A stretch of DNA of 64,000 bases from the NCBI GenBank assembly GCA_963741625.1, contig CAVUIT010000008.1:124001-188000 (forward strand), in the 5' to 3' direction. Both the position numbers and the translations under genes were made by a program. This stretch comes from CAWBBA01 sp963741625 (GTDB lineage Bacteria > Desulfobacterota > Desulfomonilia > Desulfomonilales > Desulfomonilaceae). A model generated the notes under the pieces. That model saw nothing but the letters and a program-made list of their open reading frames with translations, was not told the origin of the DNA and ran no database searches. Positions 1 through 8,623 of this stretch are shown here, piece by piece; the first letter of the stretch is position 1; every line of letters begins with the position of its first letter.

Positions 1-1590
1 GCGCTATTCCAGGGAGAGGTAGTGCCATTCTCCTTTGGAAATGTCAGTAGCGGCAACGTGAGTCACGGTCACCGGTTTAAGAATCCGGCAACCTTTCGTG
101 TGACCGGTTTGAAGAATCTCAAGAAATCGCTGGAAAAGCAGGAGGTGGTTCTGGATCAGGCCGAGCGGCGCAGCCAAATCGATGTGCGCATCAAAGAGTT
201 GGCGGCAAGCGCGGGCTTTCGGATCTTCGACGATCCAGAGCTTCTGGACGAGATTAATTTTCTGGTGGAGAGCCCGTACCCGATCATGGGAGAGTTTTCG
301 GAGGATTTCCTGGAGCTCCCGGCATCTATCCTGATCACATGTATGAAGAAGCATCAACGGTACTTTTCGGTTCAAGACCATGAAGGCCGGATCACCAACA
401 GGTTCATCGCGGTGAACAATACGCCTGTTAAGGACCCGTCGATTTCGGTCCGCGGGCACCAACGAGTCTTAAAAGCAAGGCTGGAGGATGCCCGTTTCTA
501 TTTCCGTGAAGACAGGAGGTTACCGCTGATCGACCGTCTCGAGTCACTCAAAGGAGTGGTTTTCCATTCCAAGTTGGGTACAGCTTACGAGAAAGTCGAA
601 CGGTTCACGCGCCTTGCGGTGAGCCTGGCCGAACGATTTGCACCTGATAAGGTCAAAGAGGTCGAACGGGCTGCATGGCTGTGCAAGTGCGACCTGGAAA
701 CAGGTATAGTTTACGAATTCCCGGAACTGCAGGGCATCATTGGCAGCTTCTATGCCAGAATGGACGGGGAACCCGACGAGATTGCCACAGCCGTGAGGGA
801 GCACTATCTGCCTGCACATGCGGGGGACAGCCTCCCCAGAGGTATCATAGGCGCCCTAGTCTCCATTGCCGATAGGATGGACACGATAGCCGGCTGTTTC
901 AGCGTGGGCCTGATCCCGACCGGCGCCGCGGATCCTTACGCTCTTCGTCGGCACGCCCTCGGCATTATCCAGATTCTTATAGAACTGGATCGCCCCCTCG
1001 ATATCGGTTGGCTTGTGTCGGAGGCAGTAGATCTGCTTGCAGAGAAACGGACTCGCGAACCGAAAGCAGTTCAGACCGAGGTACTGGAATTCATCCGGAC
1101 CCGTTTCGTGAACTTTCACACCTCACGCGACTTCCCCTTGGACGTGGTCGAAGCTGCCGTGAGAGCACGGTTCGACGATGTGGTGGATGCTCGCAGGAGA
1201 GTCGAAGCCCTGAACCAGTGGAAGAGCCGTGAAGACATTGATTCCATCATAATCGGGTTCAAGCGAGTGGTTAACATCCTCAAGGATACAGCGCCCCAGT
1301 CGGTGTCGCAGAAGTTGCTCGCACAGGATGAAGAAAAGAGGCTGTACTCGACTTTCAAGGACGTATCCAAGAGGGCAGATTCGCTAGTCCAAAAAGGAGA
1401 ATACGCCAAGGCCCTGGAAATAATTGCTGAACTTAAGTCACCCATCGACGAATTCTTTGATGCGGTAATGGTGATGGTGGACGATGAAGGATTGCGCAAC
1501 AACCGTCTCGGCCTGCTGCGAAAGATAGCCGAATTCTTCGGTCAGATAGCCGATTTCTCATTTATCGGTTCCACTGCCCAGGGCAAGTAA
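1..1590 (+). CDS. glyS: Glycyl-tRNA synthetase beta subunit (3' part)
   Basis: The frame is open from base 1, so the N-terminal part of the gene lies outside the window; about 529 of the roughly 690 residues usual for GlyS are present. The first residues (VPFSFGNVSSGN...HGHRF) match the GlyS core. The C-terminal 100 residues (LKDTAP, YAKALEIIAELKSPIDEFFD, VMVDDEGLRNNRLGLL) are the DALR anticodon-binding domain. With the alpha subunit it charges tRNA-Gly in the cytoplasm; glyQ is expected just upstream, outside the window. The GTG at 22 is internal, not the start. It converges on the dehydratase operon. Confidence 0.95.
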   Translation, partial: ALFQGEVVPFSFGNVSSGNVSHGHRFKNPATFRVTGLKNLKKSLEKQEVVLDQAERRSQIDVRIKELAASAGFRIFDDPELLDEINFLVESPYPIMGEFSEDFLELPASILITCMKKHQRYFSVQDHEGRITNRFIAVNNTPVKDPSISVRGHQRVLKARLEDARFYFREDRRLPLIDRLESLKGVVFHSKLGTAYEKVERFTRLAVSLAERFAPDKVKEVERAAWLCKCDLETGIVYEFPELQGIIGSFYARMDGEPDEIATAVREHYLPAHAGDSLPRGIIGALVSIADRMDTIAGCFSVGLIPTGAADPYALRRHALGIIQILIELDRPLDIGWLVSEAVDLLAEKRTREPKAVQTEVLEFIRTRFVNFHTSRDFPLDVVEAAVRARFDDVVDARRRVEALNQWKSREDIDSIIIGFKRVVNILKDTAPQSVSQKLLAQDEEKRLYSTFKDVSKRADSLVQKGEYAKALEIIAELKSPIDEFFDAVMVMVDDEGLRNNRLGLLRKIAEFFGQIADFSFIGSTAQGK

Positions 1591-1615
1591 TTCCACTGCC
1601 CTGTCGAGTGACTAT

Positions 1616-1632
1616 CCACGCCTCGGGCGTGG
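1616..1632. terminator. Short GC hairpin between convergent genes
   Basis: A perfect 7-bp stem (CCACGCC/GGCGTGG, loop TCG) lies between the stops of glyS and the activator gene. No T-run follows on either strand, so its role as a terminator is only suggested by position. Confidence 0.35.
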
Positions 1633-1648
1633 CATACCGACTGTTATC

Positions 1649-2443
1649 TCAGGAGCCCCGGATACCTTTCTCTCGTGCGATCAGTGCAGCTCCCAAGGCT
1701 CCGACCGTATCGGGCTTTGGGGGCACCGAGATCTTTGTCTCGAAAGCCTGGCTCAGCGCTCTGACCACCCCGTGGTTGTGAGCGACCCCACCAGACATGG
1801 CTATAGAGAAGCCATCCGAGGTCGGGGCTACCCGCCTGACCAGAGCCACAATTCTCGATGCGATGGCCCGATTAAGCCCGCTGACGATCTCGTTTACTGC
1901 AACACCATCTGCAATGAGCGACACGACTTCACTCTCAGCAAAGACAGTGCACATGCTGCTGAGTGTTACACCGCCCGAAGCGCCGGTGTCCAGCTCACTC
2001 AATTCCTCTATGTCAACCTGGAGCGCTCGCGCCATTGCCTCCAGAAACCTACCCGTCCCAGCCGCACATTTGTCATTCATGGCAAAGTCAGCCACCTGCC
2101 CATCGCGGTCCAGTCGAACCGCCTTGCTGTCTTGCCCTCCGATGTCTATCAGAACCTGGGTGCCGCCGAATAGCCTGTTTATTCCGCGTGCGTGGCATGT
2201 GATCTCGGTCACTGCGGCTAATCGCTTTTCTACTCTGTCACGACCGTAGCCGGTGGAGACGATGGCCCTGATCTGATCCTCAGTTATGCCTGCGACCTTT
2301 AGCACCTCGTCGGTGGCTCTGGCTATGGCCTCCCGATTGCGTGCTCCTGTGGGCACAACTGACGAGGCCAGAACTCCTCCGTTATTGTCCAGGAGAACTG
2401 CGTCGCAGGATAAGCTACCTAGATCTACTCCCAGATAGTACAT
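1649..2443 (-). CDS. 2-hydroxyacyl-CoA dehydratase activator (BadF/BadG/BcrA/HgdC ATPase)
   Basis: 264 aa, the usual length of the archerase family (HgdC, FldI). This homodimeric Fe-S ATPase injects a high-energy electron into the dehydratase. Visible are the N-terminal phosphate loop GVDLGSLSCDAV, the second nucleotide motif DIGGQDSKAV (about 100-109), and MSGGVAHNHGVV (216-227). C126 (NDKCAAGTG) and C165 (SSMCTVF) are the two Cys per monomer that hold the bridging [4Fe-4S] cluster. Start ATG with GGGAGG six bases upstream. It is the last gene of the marR-hgdB-hgdB-activator operon, 13 bases after the preceding stop. One activator for two large subunits fits a dehydratase rather than BcrABCD benzoyl-CoA reductase, which has two ATPase-type subunits. 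Confidence 0.9.
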   Translation of the reverse strand: MYYLGVDLGSLSCDAVLLDNNGGVLASSVVPTGARNREAIARATDEVLKVAGITEDQIRAIVSTGYGRDRVEKRLAAVTEITCHARGINRLFGGTQVLIDIGGQDSKAVRLDRDGQVADFAMNDKCAAGTGRFLEAMARALQVDIEELSELDTGASGGVTLSSMCTVFAESEVVSLIADGVAVNEIVSGLNRAIASRIVALVRRVAPTSDGFSIAMSGGVAHNHGVVRALSQAFETKISVPPKPDTVGALGAALIAREKGIRGS

Positions 2444-2456
2444 GTCGCGCCTCCCG

Positions 2457-3692
2457 CTAAGCTCTTTGTCCTGACGGATTTGTTTGGAGCATCTCCATGA
2501 ATGCCTCGAGCCTGGTTCTCAGTTGTCCTTCCGCGAAGTTTCTCGTGTCCACGCAGTCTACTTCCAGGTTCACCACGGGAACCCCCAGTTCCTTGAGGCC
2601 CGCCTGAATCAGCCCTCTCGCTCCGGTGCCCTGACGGCATCCCCAGTGGCAGGGGTTTACAGCCCCGTCGACCTTGTACGCTTCGACCAAATGCCGCACG
2701 TGATTGAGTCTTCGATTGATTTCACCGTTGAGCGGAATGGAAATGGTTCGTTTGGCAATTCCCGTAAAGGGATCTGACGGGTCTATAGCTTCCCAGGTGA
2801 TGTCATTCAACTCATCGATCACGACGGATGCATGATATTCCCGCTCCAGCATCTTGATCAGCGGATTCTTGAACTGGATTCGATTCTGGAGCCACAGCAG
2901 CCTCACTTTCTCTTCGGGTACTCCGCTTTGTCCGTTTCGGATCATCTCTTCGAATTCGTCTATATAGGCCTGCGCGATCTCGATTCCCGCGTCCGTCCCG
3001 AGGAACAGGGCCATGACTATCCCGAAATTGGCAAGGCTTTGTCCGTTGGAGGGAGACGGGACATTCTCCGCCAAACGGTATACCTCGACCATCAACTCCC
3101 GTGCCCGGTTTGACTTCTCTATCGCCTCTCGCAGTTGGTCTTCGTCGAGCGATTCACCGGTGCGAGAACCGATGAACCGGATCATATCCTTGTATTGATT
3201 CGCGAGGTACTGGACGCTCTCCGGTGTGTCGGAACTGGGAACGTCGAGCACGAACAGCTCCTTGTTAAACATGCGGGCAAGGTTTTCCATCGCCGCCAGC
3301 CCTCCCGTACACGGGCAAGTGGTCGCGATCATCACGTCCGGAACCGGCATGAGTCCTTTCAACGCCGCGCCGATAACGGCCCGGTGATATCCGCATGTGT
3401 CGGCCCCGAAGCCGGCGTGTTCAGACTCCTCCAGAAACATGCCTACATTTCCCGTGGCTGCAAGCATGGCACCCACGAACTCCACGAAGCATGATGTGAC
3501 ATTCATCGCAGAGAGCATATCAAAAGGCGCAACCACTCCGCACCACGCAACTCGGTGTTCCCCTGAGTAGAGCCGAGTCCCAAGCTTCGCTATCTCGAGG
3601 GCGAATTTCCTGCGAGCGTTAGGCTTGTCCGGGGTCTTCTGTATTTTGGCATCGAGACGTGATTCGAGCATCTGGAAGTATTGAAGCATCAT
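2457..3692 (-). CDS. 2-hydroxyacyl-CoA dehydratase family subunit (HgdB/FldC-like), longer subunit
   Basis: 411 aa, HgdB/BcrC family. Conserved Cys patches include VAWCGVVAPFDML near residue 50, ATTCPCTGGLAAMENLAR near 124, NPCHWGCRQGTGARGL near 355, and the C-terminal EVDCVDTRNFAEGQLRTRLEAFMEML with the family's D-C...R...TR-EAF signature. These Cys ligate the [4Fe-4S] centre that catalyses ketyl-radical dehydration of (R)-2-hydroxyacyl-CoA. It follows the other subunit by 6 bases, and its Shine-Dalgarno (GAGG) overlaps the end of that gene. The substrate cannot be told from sequence; aromatic or branched hydroxyacyl-CoA, or an atypical reductase function, are all possible. Confidence 0.85.
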   Translation of the reverse strand: MMLQYFQMLESRLDAKIQKTPDKPNARRKFALEIAKLGTRLYSGEHRVAWCGVVAPFDMLSAMNVTSCFVEFVGAMLAATGNVGMFLEESEHAGFGADTCGYHRAVIGAALKGLMPVPDVMIATTCPCTGGLAAMENLARMFNKELFVLDVPSSDTPESVQYLANQYKDMIRFIGSRTGESLDEDQLREAIEKSNRARELMVEVYRLAENVPSPSNGQSLANFGIVMALFLGTDAGIEIAQAYIDEFEEMIRNGQSGVPEEKVRLLWLQNRIQFKNPLIKMLEREYHASVVIDELNDITWEAIDPSDPFTGIAKRTISIPLNGEINRRLNHVRHLVEAYKVDGAVNPCHWGCRQGTGARGLIQAGLKELGVPVVNLEVDCVDTRNFAEGQLRTRLEAFMEMLQTNPSGQRA

Positions 3693-3698
3693 GGTTTG

Positions 3699-4757
3699 TT
3701 ACCTCAGCATTTCTACAAAGGCTTCTATTCTGGTTCTTTGTTGACCCATCGAGCGCATGGTGCAGTCCCCCTCCAGGACGAGCAACGGCAGGCCAGCCTC
3801 ACGCAAGACCTCGCGAATTGCCGGAAGACGGCTTGTGTACGGATCGCAGAATTTCAGGGTGTAAGCGATAACTCCCTTCGCTTGGCACCTCTGAGCTTCA
3901 GCCAGGACTTCCTCAGCAATCTTACCCGGTCGGAATGGCTCGAACGTTCGAGCGCACCGGGGCTGATCGAGCAATCCGCGGGCCAAACGCAGGAATACTT
4001 GGTCGGAATCCTCTCCGCCGATATGGCGAAAAGCCCGGGAGCCGGTGCAAACGCTATCTCCTGCTATGTGAACGCCACACGATCCAAAAAGCGCAAAGGC
4101 TTCCGGGTCTGGGAGGACATTGCCGAAAAGGTAGATCGGAACGGCATTGTCAGCAGTCACCCGCAATTCCGGCTCTCGCACTACGGTCCTGAGAAGGTCC
4201 AGTGTTCGGTCAACCGGTTCGGTGGCCGCTCGGTTGAAGAGATCCTGCAAGCGAAAACTTCCCCCATCCAGCGTGCCCCCGCGGGCCCGCTGACTCACCT
4301 TTTCGAGCAACTCCGCCATTTCGTTGAGCTTGTCGATGCTTGCTGAAACATCGGCCTCATTGAACGACTGCCCGCTCCATGCTGAAATTGTTTCCGAAAG
4401 TCTTGTCAATTGACCGGCGAAAAAGAAGACTGCGCTCTCCTCGTTCGACACTGGTAAGTCAACGAGCGTCACTCCGTGATCCGGCCTCGCCGCACGCCAC
4501 GCGTCGGACAAGCGTCGCATCGAATCACAACAATTCATGAACACCATTCCGTCAAGAGCCGGCAGATCGTTGTCCATCGCCCGGTCGAGAACTCTCTTGA
4601 CGTGTGGACAAAGATTGTCGTGCAGAAGTTGCCCCGCCCGATCAGGTGAATCTCCTATCGGCAGCACCCGGTAGGGCGTGAAGCCGGCTGCGTGCATGAG
4701 GGCCGTGGGCGTGTACGAGCACACATGGCCGATCCAACGGATTCTCTCTTGCGACAT
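3699..4757 (-). CDS. 2-hydroxyacyl-CoA dehydratase family subunit (HgdB-like), shorter subunit
   Basis: 352 aa from the ATG at 4757 (AAGGA eight bases upstream); a GTG one codon earlier is also possible. N-terminal IGHVCSYTPTALMHAAGFTPYRV, the central FMNCCDSMRRLSDAWR and the C-terminal KFCDPYTSRLPAIREVLREAG...EGDCTMRSMGQQRTRIEAFVEML are typical of HgdB-family proteins. It partners the 411-aa subunit to form the heterodimer. The start overlaps the marR stop (TGATG), so translation is probably coupled. Function as a dehydratase is inferred from the subunit pair plus activator. Confidence 0.85.
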   Translation of the reverse strand: MSQERIRWIGHVCSYTPTALMHAAGFTPYRVLPIGDSPDRAGQLLHDNLCPHVKRVLDRAMDNDLPALDGMVFMNCCDSMRRLSDAWRAARPDHGVTLVDLPVSNEESAVFFFAGQLTRLSETISAWSGQSFNEADVSASIDKLNEMAELLEKVSQRARGGTLDGGSFRLQDLFNRAATEPVDRTLDLLRTVVREPELRVTADNAVPIYLFGNVLPDPEAFALFGSCGVHIAGDSVCTGSRAFRHIGGEDSDQVFLRLARGLLDQPRCARTFEPFRPGKIAEEVLAEAQRCQAKGVIAYTLKFCDPYTSRLPAIREVLREAGLPLLVLEGDCTMRSMGQQRTRIEAFVEMLR

Positions 4758-5200
4758 CACGGATTTCCTTCGTGTGCGTTGGCGAGCACCCGCTTCAACA
4801 CGTCTGTAGTCTTCGACAGGTCTTCCGGGGGAATTCCCTCGAAGACGGTGGCCAGAATTTGATCCACTGCCTCAAGCGCAGGCCGCATCACCTCTCTTCC
4901 CTTCTCTGTCAGGTTTATGCGCTGAACACGCCTGTCGCTCGCATCATCACGCCGTTCCAGAAGGCCGTCACGCTCCATTCGGTCAATCAGTCCCGTCATG
5001 GAGGACGTCTCTAATCCGGAACGCCTCCCCAACTCAACTACCTTGAGTCCATCTTCTTTCCACAAAGCAAACAGGGCGCCCAGGTAGGCAGGCTTGACGT
5101 CGCCGACACCCGCCGAGGCCAGGCCTTCCTTAAGTGCTGAAGTCACCACGAGCGTTACTCTGGAAATGAGATAATAAGGACAGTTAACTGGATCGATCAC
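4757..5200 (-). CDS. MarR-family transcriptional regulator
   Basis: 147 aa winged-helix repressor. LGRRSGLETSSMTGLIDRMERDGLLERRDDASDRRVQRINLTEKG is the classic MarR HTH-wing block (about residues 54-98). Start GTG with GAGGAG seven bases upstream; an in-frame TGA just before it rules out extension. First gene of the operon with the dehydratase genes, so it probably senses a substrate or CoA ester of that pathway and autoregulates. The dyad at 5261-5298, overlapping the -10 box, is its likely operator. Confidence 0.9.
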   Translation of the reverse strand: MIDPVNCPYYLISRVTLVVTSALKEGLASAGVGDVKPAYLGALFALWKEDGLKVVELGRRSGLETSSMTGLIDRMERDGLLERRDDASDRRVQRINLTEKGREVMRPALEAVDQILATVFEGIPPEDLSKTTDVLKRVLANAHEGNP

Positions 5201-5260
5201 TCATTACTCCTCGCGGCACTGAATTTCCTGTTCCTACGGATAAAACGCATACACATATCA

Positions 5261-5312
5261 CGTAGGCGGATATACGGTATCGCAGTATTCCGCATACGAA
5301 ATAACATGTCAA
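5261..5312 (-). promoter_or_regulatory. Sigma70-like promoter with dyad operator for the marR-dehydratase operon
   Basis: On the minus strand a perfect TTGACA (+ strand 5307-5312) is followed by a 17-base spacer and AATACT (5284-5289). A near-perfect dyad, CGTAGGCGGATATAC at 5261-5275 against GTATTCCGCATACG at 5285-5298, covers the -10 and the probable start site, the usual place for a repressor such as MarR. The leader to the marR GTG is about 75 bases. Confidence 0.65.
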
Positions 5313-5368
5313 GAAAATAATACGGCGGGACATAAGCATTCACGAGGTGGGGAATCTTCGGATTTTTG

Positions 5369-5443
5369 TCATTGCGGGGAGTGAAACGACGAAGCAATCT
5401 GAGCGTTTGAAGGAAAGGATTGCTTCGCTCCGCTCGCAATGCC
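5369..5443. repeat. Dispersed inverted repeat, copy 1 (ATTGCG...GAAGCAAT family)
   Basis: Left part CATTGCGGGGAGTGAAACGA with GAAGCAAT, right part ATTGCTTCGCTCCGCTCGCA: imperfect arms of a non-coding inverted repeat. A second copy lies at 9079-9164. Open frames across it are translations of the repeat. The rest of 5201-5544 holds the marR promoter region and nothing else I can name. Confidence 0.7.
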
Positions 5444-5544
5444 AATCTTTCACCCCCCCGTTGCGTGAGGCATTACGGCAGAACTTATCGTAGTCCTTCA
5501 CGTCGCGGATTTTGGGATCAAAAGGTCATTACTCTTGGCAATTG

Positions 5545-7218
5545 CTATAGGTTCGCCTTGAGAAAGGACGCCAGGTTCTGGCGTGATTGGGAAAGGACAA
5601 GCTTTTTTCTTATGTTCTTGCGGTGGACGAGCACTGTCTGAGGCGATATGCCCATCACTTTGGCAATCTGCTTCGAGGACAATCCTGACCGTATCATCTC
5701 GCATACTCGGATCTCGCGCGGCGTTAACGGGTGACCGCTCTTGACTATATTGAAGCCAAATGAGGAGAGCATGTTGGCCAAATTGAATTCAAGGGACTTC
5801 AGTAGGAAATTTGCTGTTTCCGGGAGTTCCTGAGACTTCATTTGATCGAGTATGGGCCGCACTGTGAGATTCAAGTTGTGGGAAATCTTCTTTTCAACTT
5901 CCTTTTTCTGCTCCTCGATCCCTTGTATGATAATCTTCAGTGCCTCATTGGTCCTTTCCAGGCTCTCAGAATATCTTTTCAGTTCGCTGCGAGAGTTTTC
6001 AAGGTCTCTGGTTCGTTCTTGCACCATTGTTTCAAGGGAAGTCGAGTACAGTTCCAGGGCCTCGTGCTTCGATCGCAGCGCCTCTTCCGCGGCTTTAGCG
6101 TCGCTAATGTCTCGCAGCGTCACGATGACTCCGACAGGATTATTCGAGCCATCCAAAAGAACTGAACTGTTCATGAGGCCCGGAAACAGCGTCCCGTCAG
6201 CGCGGGCATGCTGGATTTCAGCACTGGATTGCTGCTGCGATCGCACTTGTTGCAGGGCTTCCACCACACATGGTACCTGGTCCGGGGGGTGAAACTGTGC
6301 AAGGTCTTTCATTGCCATTTGCTCACGGGTCGAGCCGTGCATAGCCGCAAAGGCCTTGTTGGCAAACATCAGCATGCCGTTCAGGTCTACGACGGCAAGA
6401 CCCTCCGAACTCTGCTCTATAGCTTCTGACAGAAGTCTCAGTTGTTCTTCAGCCCTTTTTCGTGCCGTGACATCGCGAAACACCAACACTATGCCCGCAA
6501 TTTTGGTTTCAACATCTCGGATCGGGGCAACATTGAATGCTATGTCCACGTGGGAGCCATTCTTTGCTGTCAGCAGGCCGTGTCCGCGGCCGTCCGCCCG
6601 TCCGCCCCTCTCCAGAAGTTCTCCTGCCAGGCTTCCGTACCGCGCCTCCGTACCGCTCCGTTCCATACTAAAAACCGCTTCTAATGGTCGGCCGTTTGCC
6701 TTGTCCGCGGTCCATCCCGTCAACAATTCCGCCACTGGGTTCATGAGCTTCACAAAGCCATTTTCATCGGTGGCAATCAGAGCGTCAGCAATGCTGTTCA
6801 GCATCACTGAGAGCCACTCCTGATTTTCTCTGAGCTTTACCCCCATCTCGTGTCTAAATAGAGCCATCTCTATTGTGGAGTGCAGTTCTCTGTCGCGAAA
6901 GGGCTTTATCAAATACCCGAAGGGTTCGGTCATTTTTGCCCTCTCCAACATCTTGTCGTCCGCGTAGGCGGTCAGATAAACAATGGGGACTCTGAAGCGG
7001 CCGTGAATGAAGTGGGCGGCCTCAATCCCGTCCATGCCTCCTTGCAGGACCACGTCGACCAGTGCCAGGTCCGGCCGTTCAGCTTCAGCCTTCCGCACAG
7101 CCTCCTCGCCTGTGGCAACAGTCGCGCAGACCTCATAGCCCAGCTCCTGAAGGCTCGCACGTATATCTTGAGCAATAATCCCTTCATCCTCCACTATCAA
7201 TATCCTTGCTTTGGGCAT
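5545..7218 (-). CDS. Response regulator: REC - PAS - PAS - LuxR-type HTH
   Basis: 557 aa from the ATG at 7218 (GGAGG eight bases upstream; the longer TTG start lacks a site). REC domain, residues 1-120: acidic pair in VEDEG, phospho-acceptor D55 (ALVDV), T83 (YLTAY), K105 (LIKPF). PAS 1 (EWLSVMLNSIADALIATDENGFVKLMNP) and PAS 2 (AIEQSSEGLAVVDLNGMLMFANKAF) follow, each with a PAC segment, then a helical linker and a C-terminal LuxR HTH (LTPREIRVCEMIRSGLSSKQIAKVMGISPQTVLVHRKNIRKKL). Cytoplasmic, no membrane segment. No histidine kinase is adjacent, so the phosphodonor and targets are unknown. Sensory PAS domains within a DNA-binding regulator suggest dual input. Confidence 0.88.
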   Translation of the reverse strand: MPKARILIVEDEGIIAQDIRASLQELGYEVCATVATGEEAVRKAEAERPDLALVDVVLQGGMDGIEAAHFIHGRFRVPIVYLTAYADDKMLERAKMTEPFGYLIKPFRDRELHSTIEMALFRHEMGVKLRENQEWLSVMLNSIADALIATDENGFVKLMNPVAELLTGWTADKANGRPLEAVFSMERSGTEARYGSLAGELLERGGRADGRGHGLLTAKNGSHVDIAFNVAPIRDVETKIAGIVLVFRDVTARKRAEEQLRLLSEAIEQSSEGLAVVDLNGMLMFANKAFAAMHGSTREQMAMKDLAQFHPPDQVPCVVEALQQVRSQQQSSAEIQHARADGTLFPGLMNSSVLLDGSNNPVGVIVTLRDISDAKAAEEALRSKHEALELYSTSLETMVQERTRDLENSRSELKRYSESLERTNEALKIIIQGIEEQKKEVEKKISHNLNLTVRPILDQMKSQELPETANFLLKSLEFNLANMLSSFGFNIVKSGHPLTPREIRVCEMIRSGLSSKQIAKVMGISPQTVLVHRKNIRKKLVLSQSRQNLASFLKANL

Positions 7219-7338
7219 AGGCCGGCCCTCCAAATCCCAGGCTGTTTATACACAGAGCCTTATATCATTTTTCTGCTCGGCGGAATCTGAAAACGTTGAC
7301 GTGCATGTCAACTGTAAGAAACTTAGGGGGCGTAAGCT

Positions 7339-7590
7339 ATGTCTGATATCGGCAATGTTTCGAAAGAGTAAGGCGCGAGTGAGGGACTTGCCAAGGGCCG
7401 TGGCGAAGAAGAATCCGCTCCCACCGAAAGCCGAGTTCACGAGCAGTTCATTAAATGGATTTCCGCTCACGAAGATCAAGTGCAACAGATTCTCTGCCAT
7501 TCTAGCGAGTTCAAGAGAGAGTCGTTCTGCGGTGAGGTTGATGTCAGCAGAGATGAGGGCTCTTTTCTGTGGAGAGGCGCCGCGCCATAA
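7339..7590 (+). pseudogene. Possible degraded small gene (interrupted frame)
   Basis: An ATG at 7339, eight bases after AGGGGG, opens a frame stopped by TAA at 7369, yet the same frame runs on for about 72 codons to a TAA at 7588 with a charged, protein-like translation (for example HEQFIKWISAHEDQVQQIL). I recognise no family. It may be a remnant or chance. Otherwise 7219-7749 holds no gene or structure I can support. Confidence 0.2.
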
Positions 7591-7749
7591 CCACTGCAGC
7601 TTGTGAGTGTCACAAATTGTTCAGCGGTCGGAACGGAGACAAAGCGCGAGCGGAGGGGTAAGAATAGGTGAAGAGTGGGGTGGGGCACGGAGCAGTGAGC
7701 GCATTGCAACTGATTTATGCTTCCTGTCTCTCTTCGCCTCTGGGTGGGT

Positions 7750-8562
7750 CTACGCGCCCCCGTCGAGTGTGAGATATCGGAAGTCAACCCAGCCTGCGCG
7801 ACCGGAGGGAGTAATCACTCTGAACCACATGGTATCGTTAAGAAGGCGCTTTTCAGTAACCTTGACCTGTTGCCCGTCCAAAAGCTTTTCAACTACCTCA
7901 GAATTTTGTTGAGGCCGTTTGCGCACACGCAACTTCTCCGTCACTACGTGGCCCTGACGGTTGAGTCGCATTGAATAAACTTGTTCACTTGCATCGGCTC
8001 GGGTTTCGAATCGCTTCTCGATGGCCTTATGACCGCTCGCCATTGATGAGGCCTTTGCCTCCTTGGCAAATCCTCCGTCTACATTGCCTGTTTTCCCGGT
8101 TTGAGAATTCAGCTGCTGCCGCCCCTCTAATAATCCGCCCGCGGGAACGCGTAGGCTGCTCGGATTTTGAAGGCCGCCTTGGACTCCCGAGCCCCGCTCG
8201 GATTTCATAGCGTGCAAAAGCCTGCTGTTGCCGGCGGCCTCCTTCCTAAGGTTCTCGATCATCCCCTTCATCTCGTTGATAACCCGAATATTCTGCGCTT
8301 GCTTCTTTGCCGGAGTGATTGCCGAAGCAATCTTTTCATGGATTGTCGACGAACCCCACAGGAGGTAGATTTGAACCAGGCAAGTGAGAAAGACCAATCC
8401 GAGCAAGAGTCGGCACAAGCGGCCCAATGGCGGGAGCGCGTGGTTGGCGTCATCGGGGCAACGAAGGACTTCGAGTCTTCTCTTTACCCAGAAATGCCAC
8501 AGTATAATAAGTACAGCCAGAGCCGTGAGTTGAAGGGCGGCAACTGTGAGTTGGATTACCAT
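7750..8562 (-). CDS. Membrane protein with C-terminal bacterial SH3 domain
   Basis: 270 aa from the ATG at 8562, chosen because GGAGG stands nine bases upstream and the protein then opens directly with a hydrophobic helix. Two membrane segments (about 4-25 and 55-75) are followed by a polar linker with a helical stretch, and a C-terminal SH3b domain (EKLRVRKRPQQNSEVVEKLLDGQQVKVTE...WFRVITPSGRAGWVDFRYL). SH3b domains bind peptidoglycan or protein ligands, so a cell-envelope role is likely. No enzymatic domain is visible. Monocistronic unless the uncertain frame upstream is real. Confidence 0.75.
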   Translation of the reverse strand: MVIQLTVAALQLTALAVLIILWHFWVKRRLEVLRCPDDANHALPPLGRLCRLLLGLVFLTCLVQIYLLWGSSTIHEKIASAITPAKKQAQNIRVINEMKGMIENLRKEAAGNSRLLHAMKSERGSGVQGGLQNPSSLRVPAGGLLEGRQQLNSQTGKTGNVDGGFAKEAKASSMASGHKAIEKRFETRADASEQVYSMRLNRQGHVVTEKLRVRKRPQQNSEVVEKLLDGQQVKVTEKRLLNDTMWFRVITPSGRAGWVDFRYLTLDGGA

Positions 8563-8623
8563 TGGGGGCGAACCTCCAGCTAAAATCATGAGTTTATTTA
8601 TCATTAAAACCAAACAATTGCAA

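Noticed and set aside
1649..4757. Benzoyl-CoA reductase (BcrABCD)
   Set aside because: Only one ATPase-type subunit is present and no aromatic degradation genes are adjacent; a dehydratase-type system fits better.
5197..5445. 82-codon minus-strand frame
   Set aside because: It translates the dispersed inverted repeat and the marR promoter region; no ribosome site.
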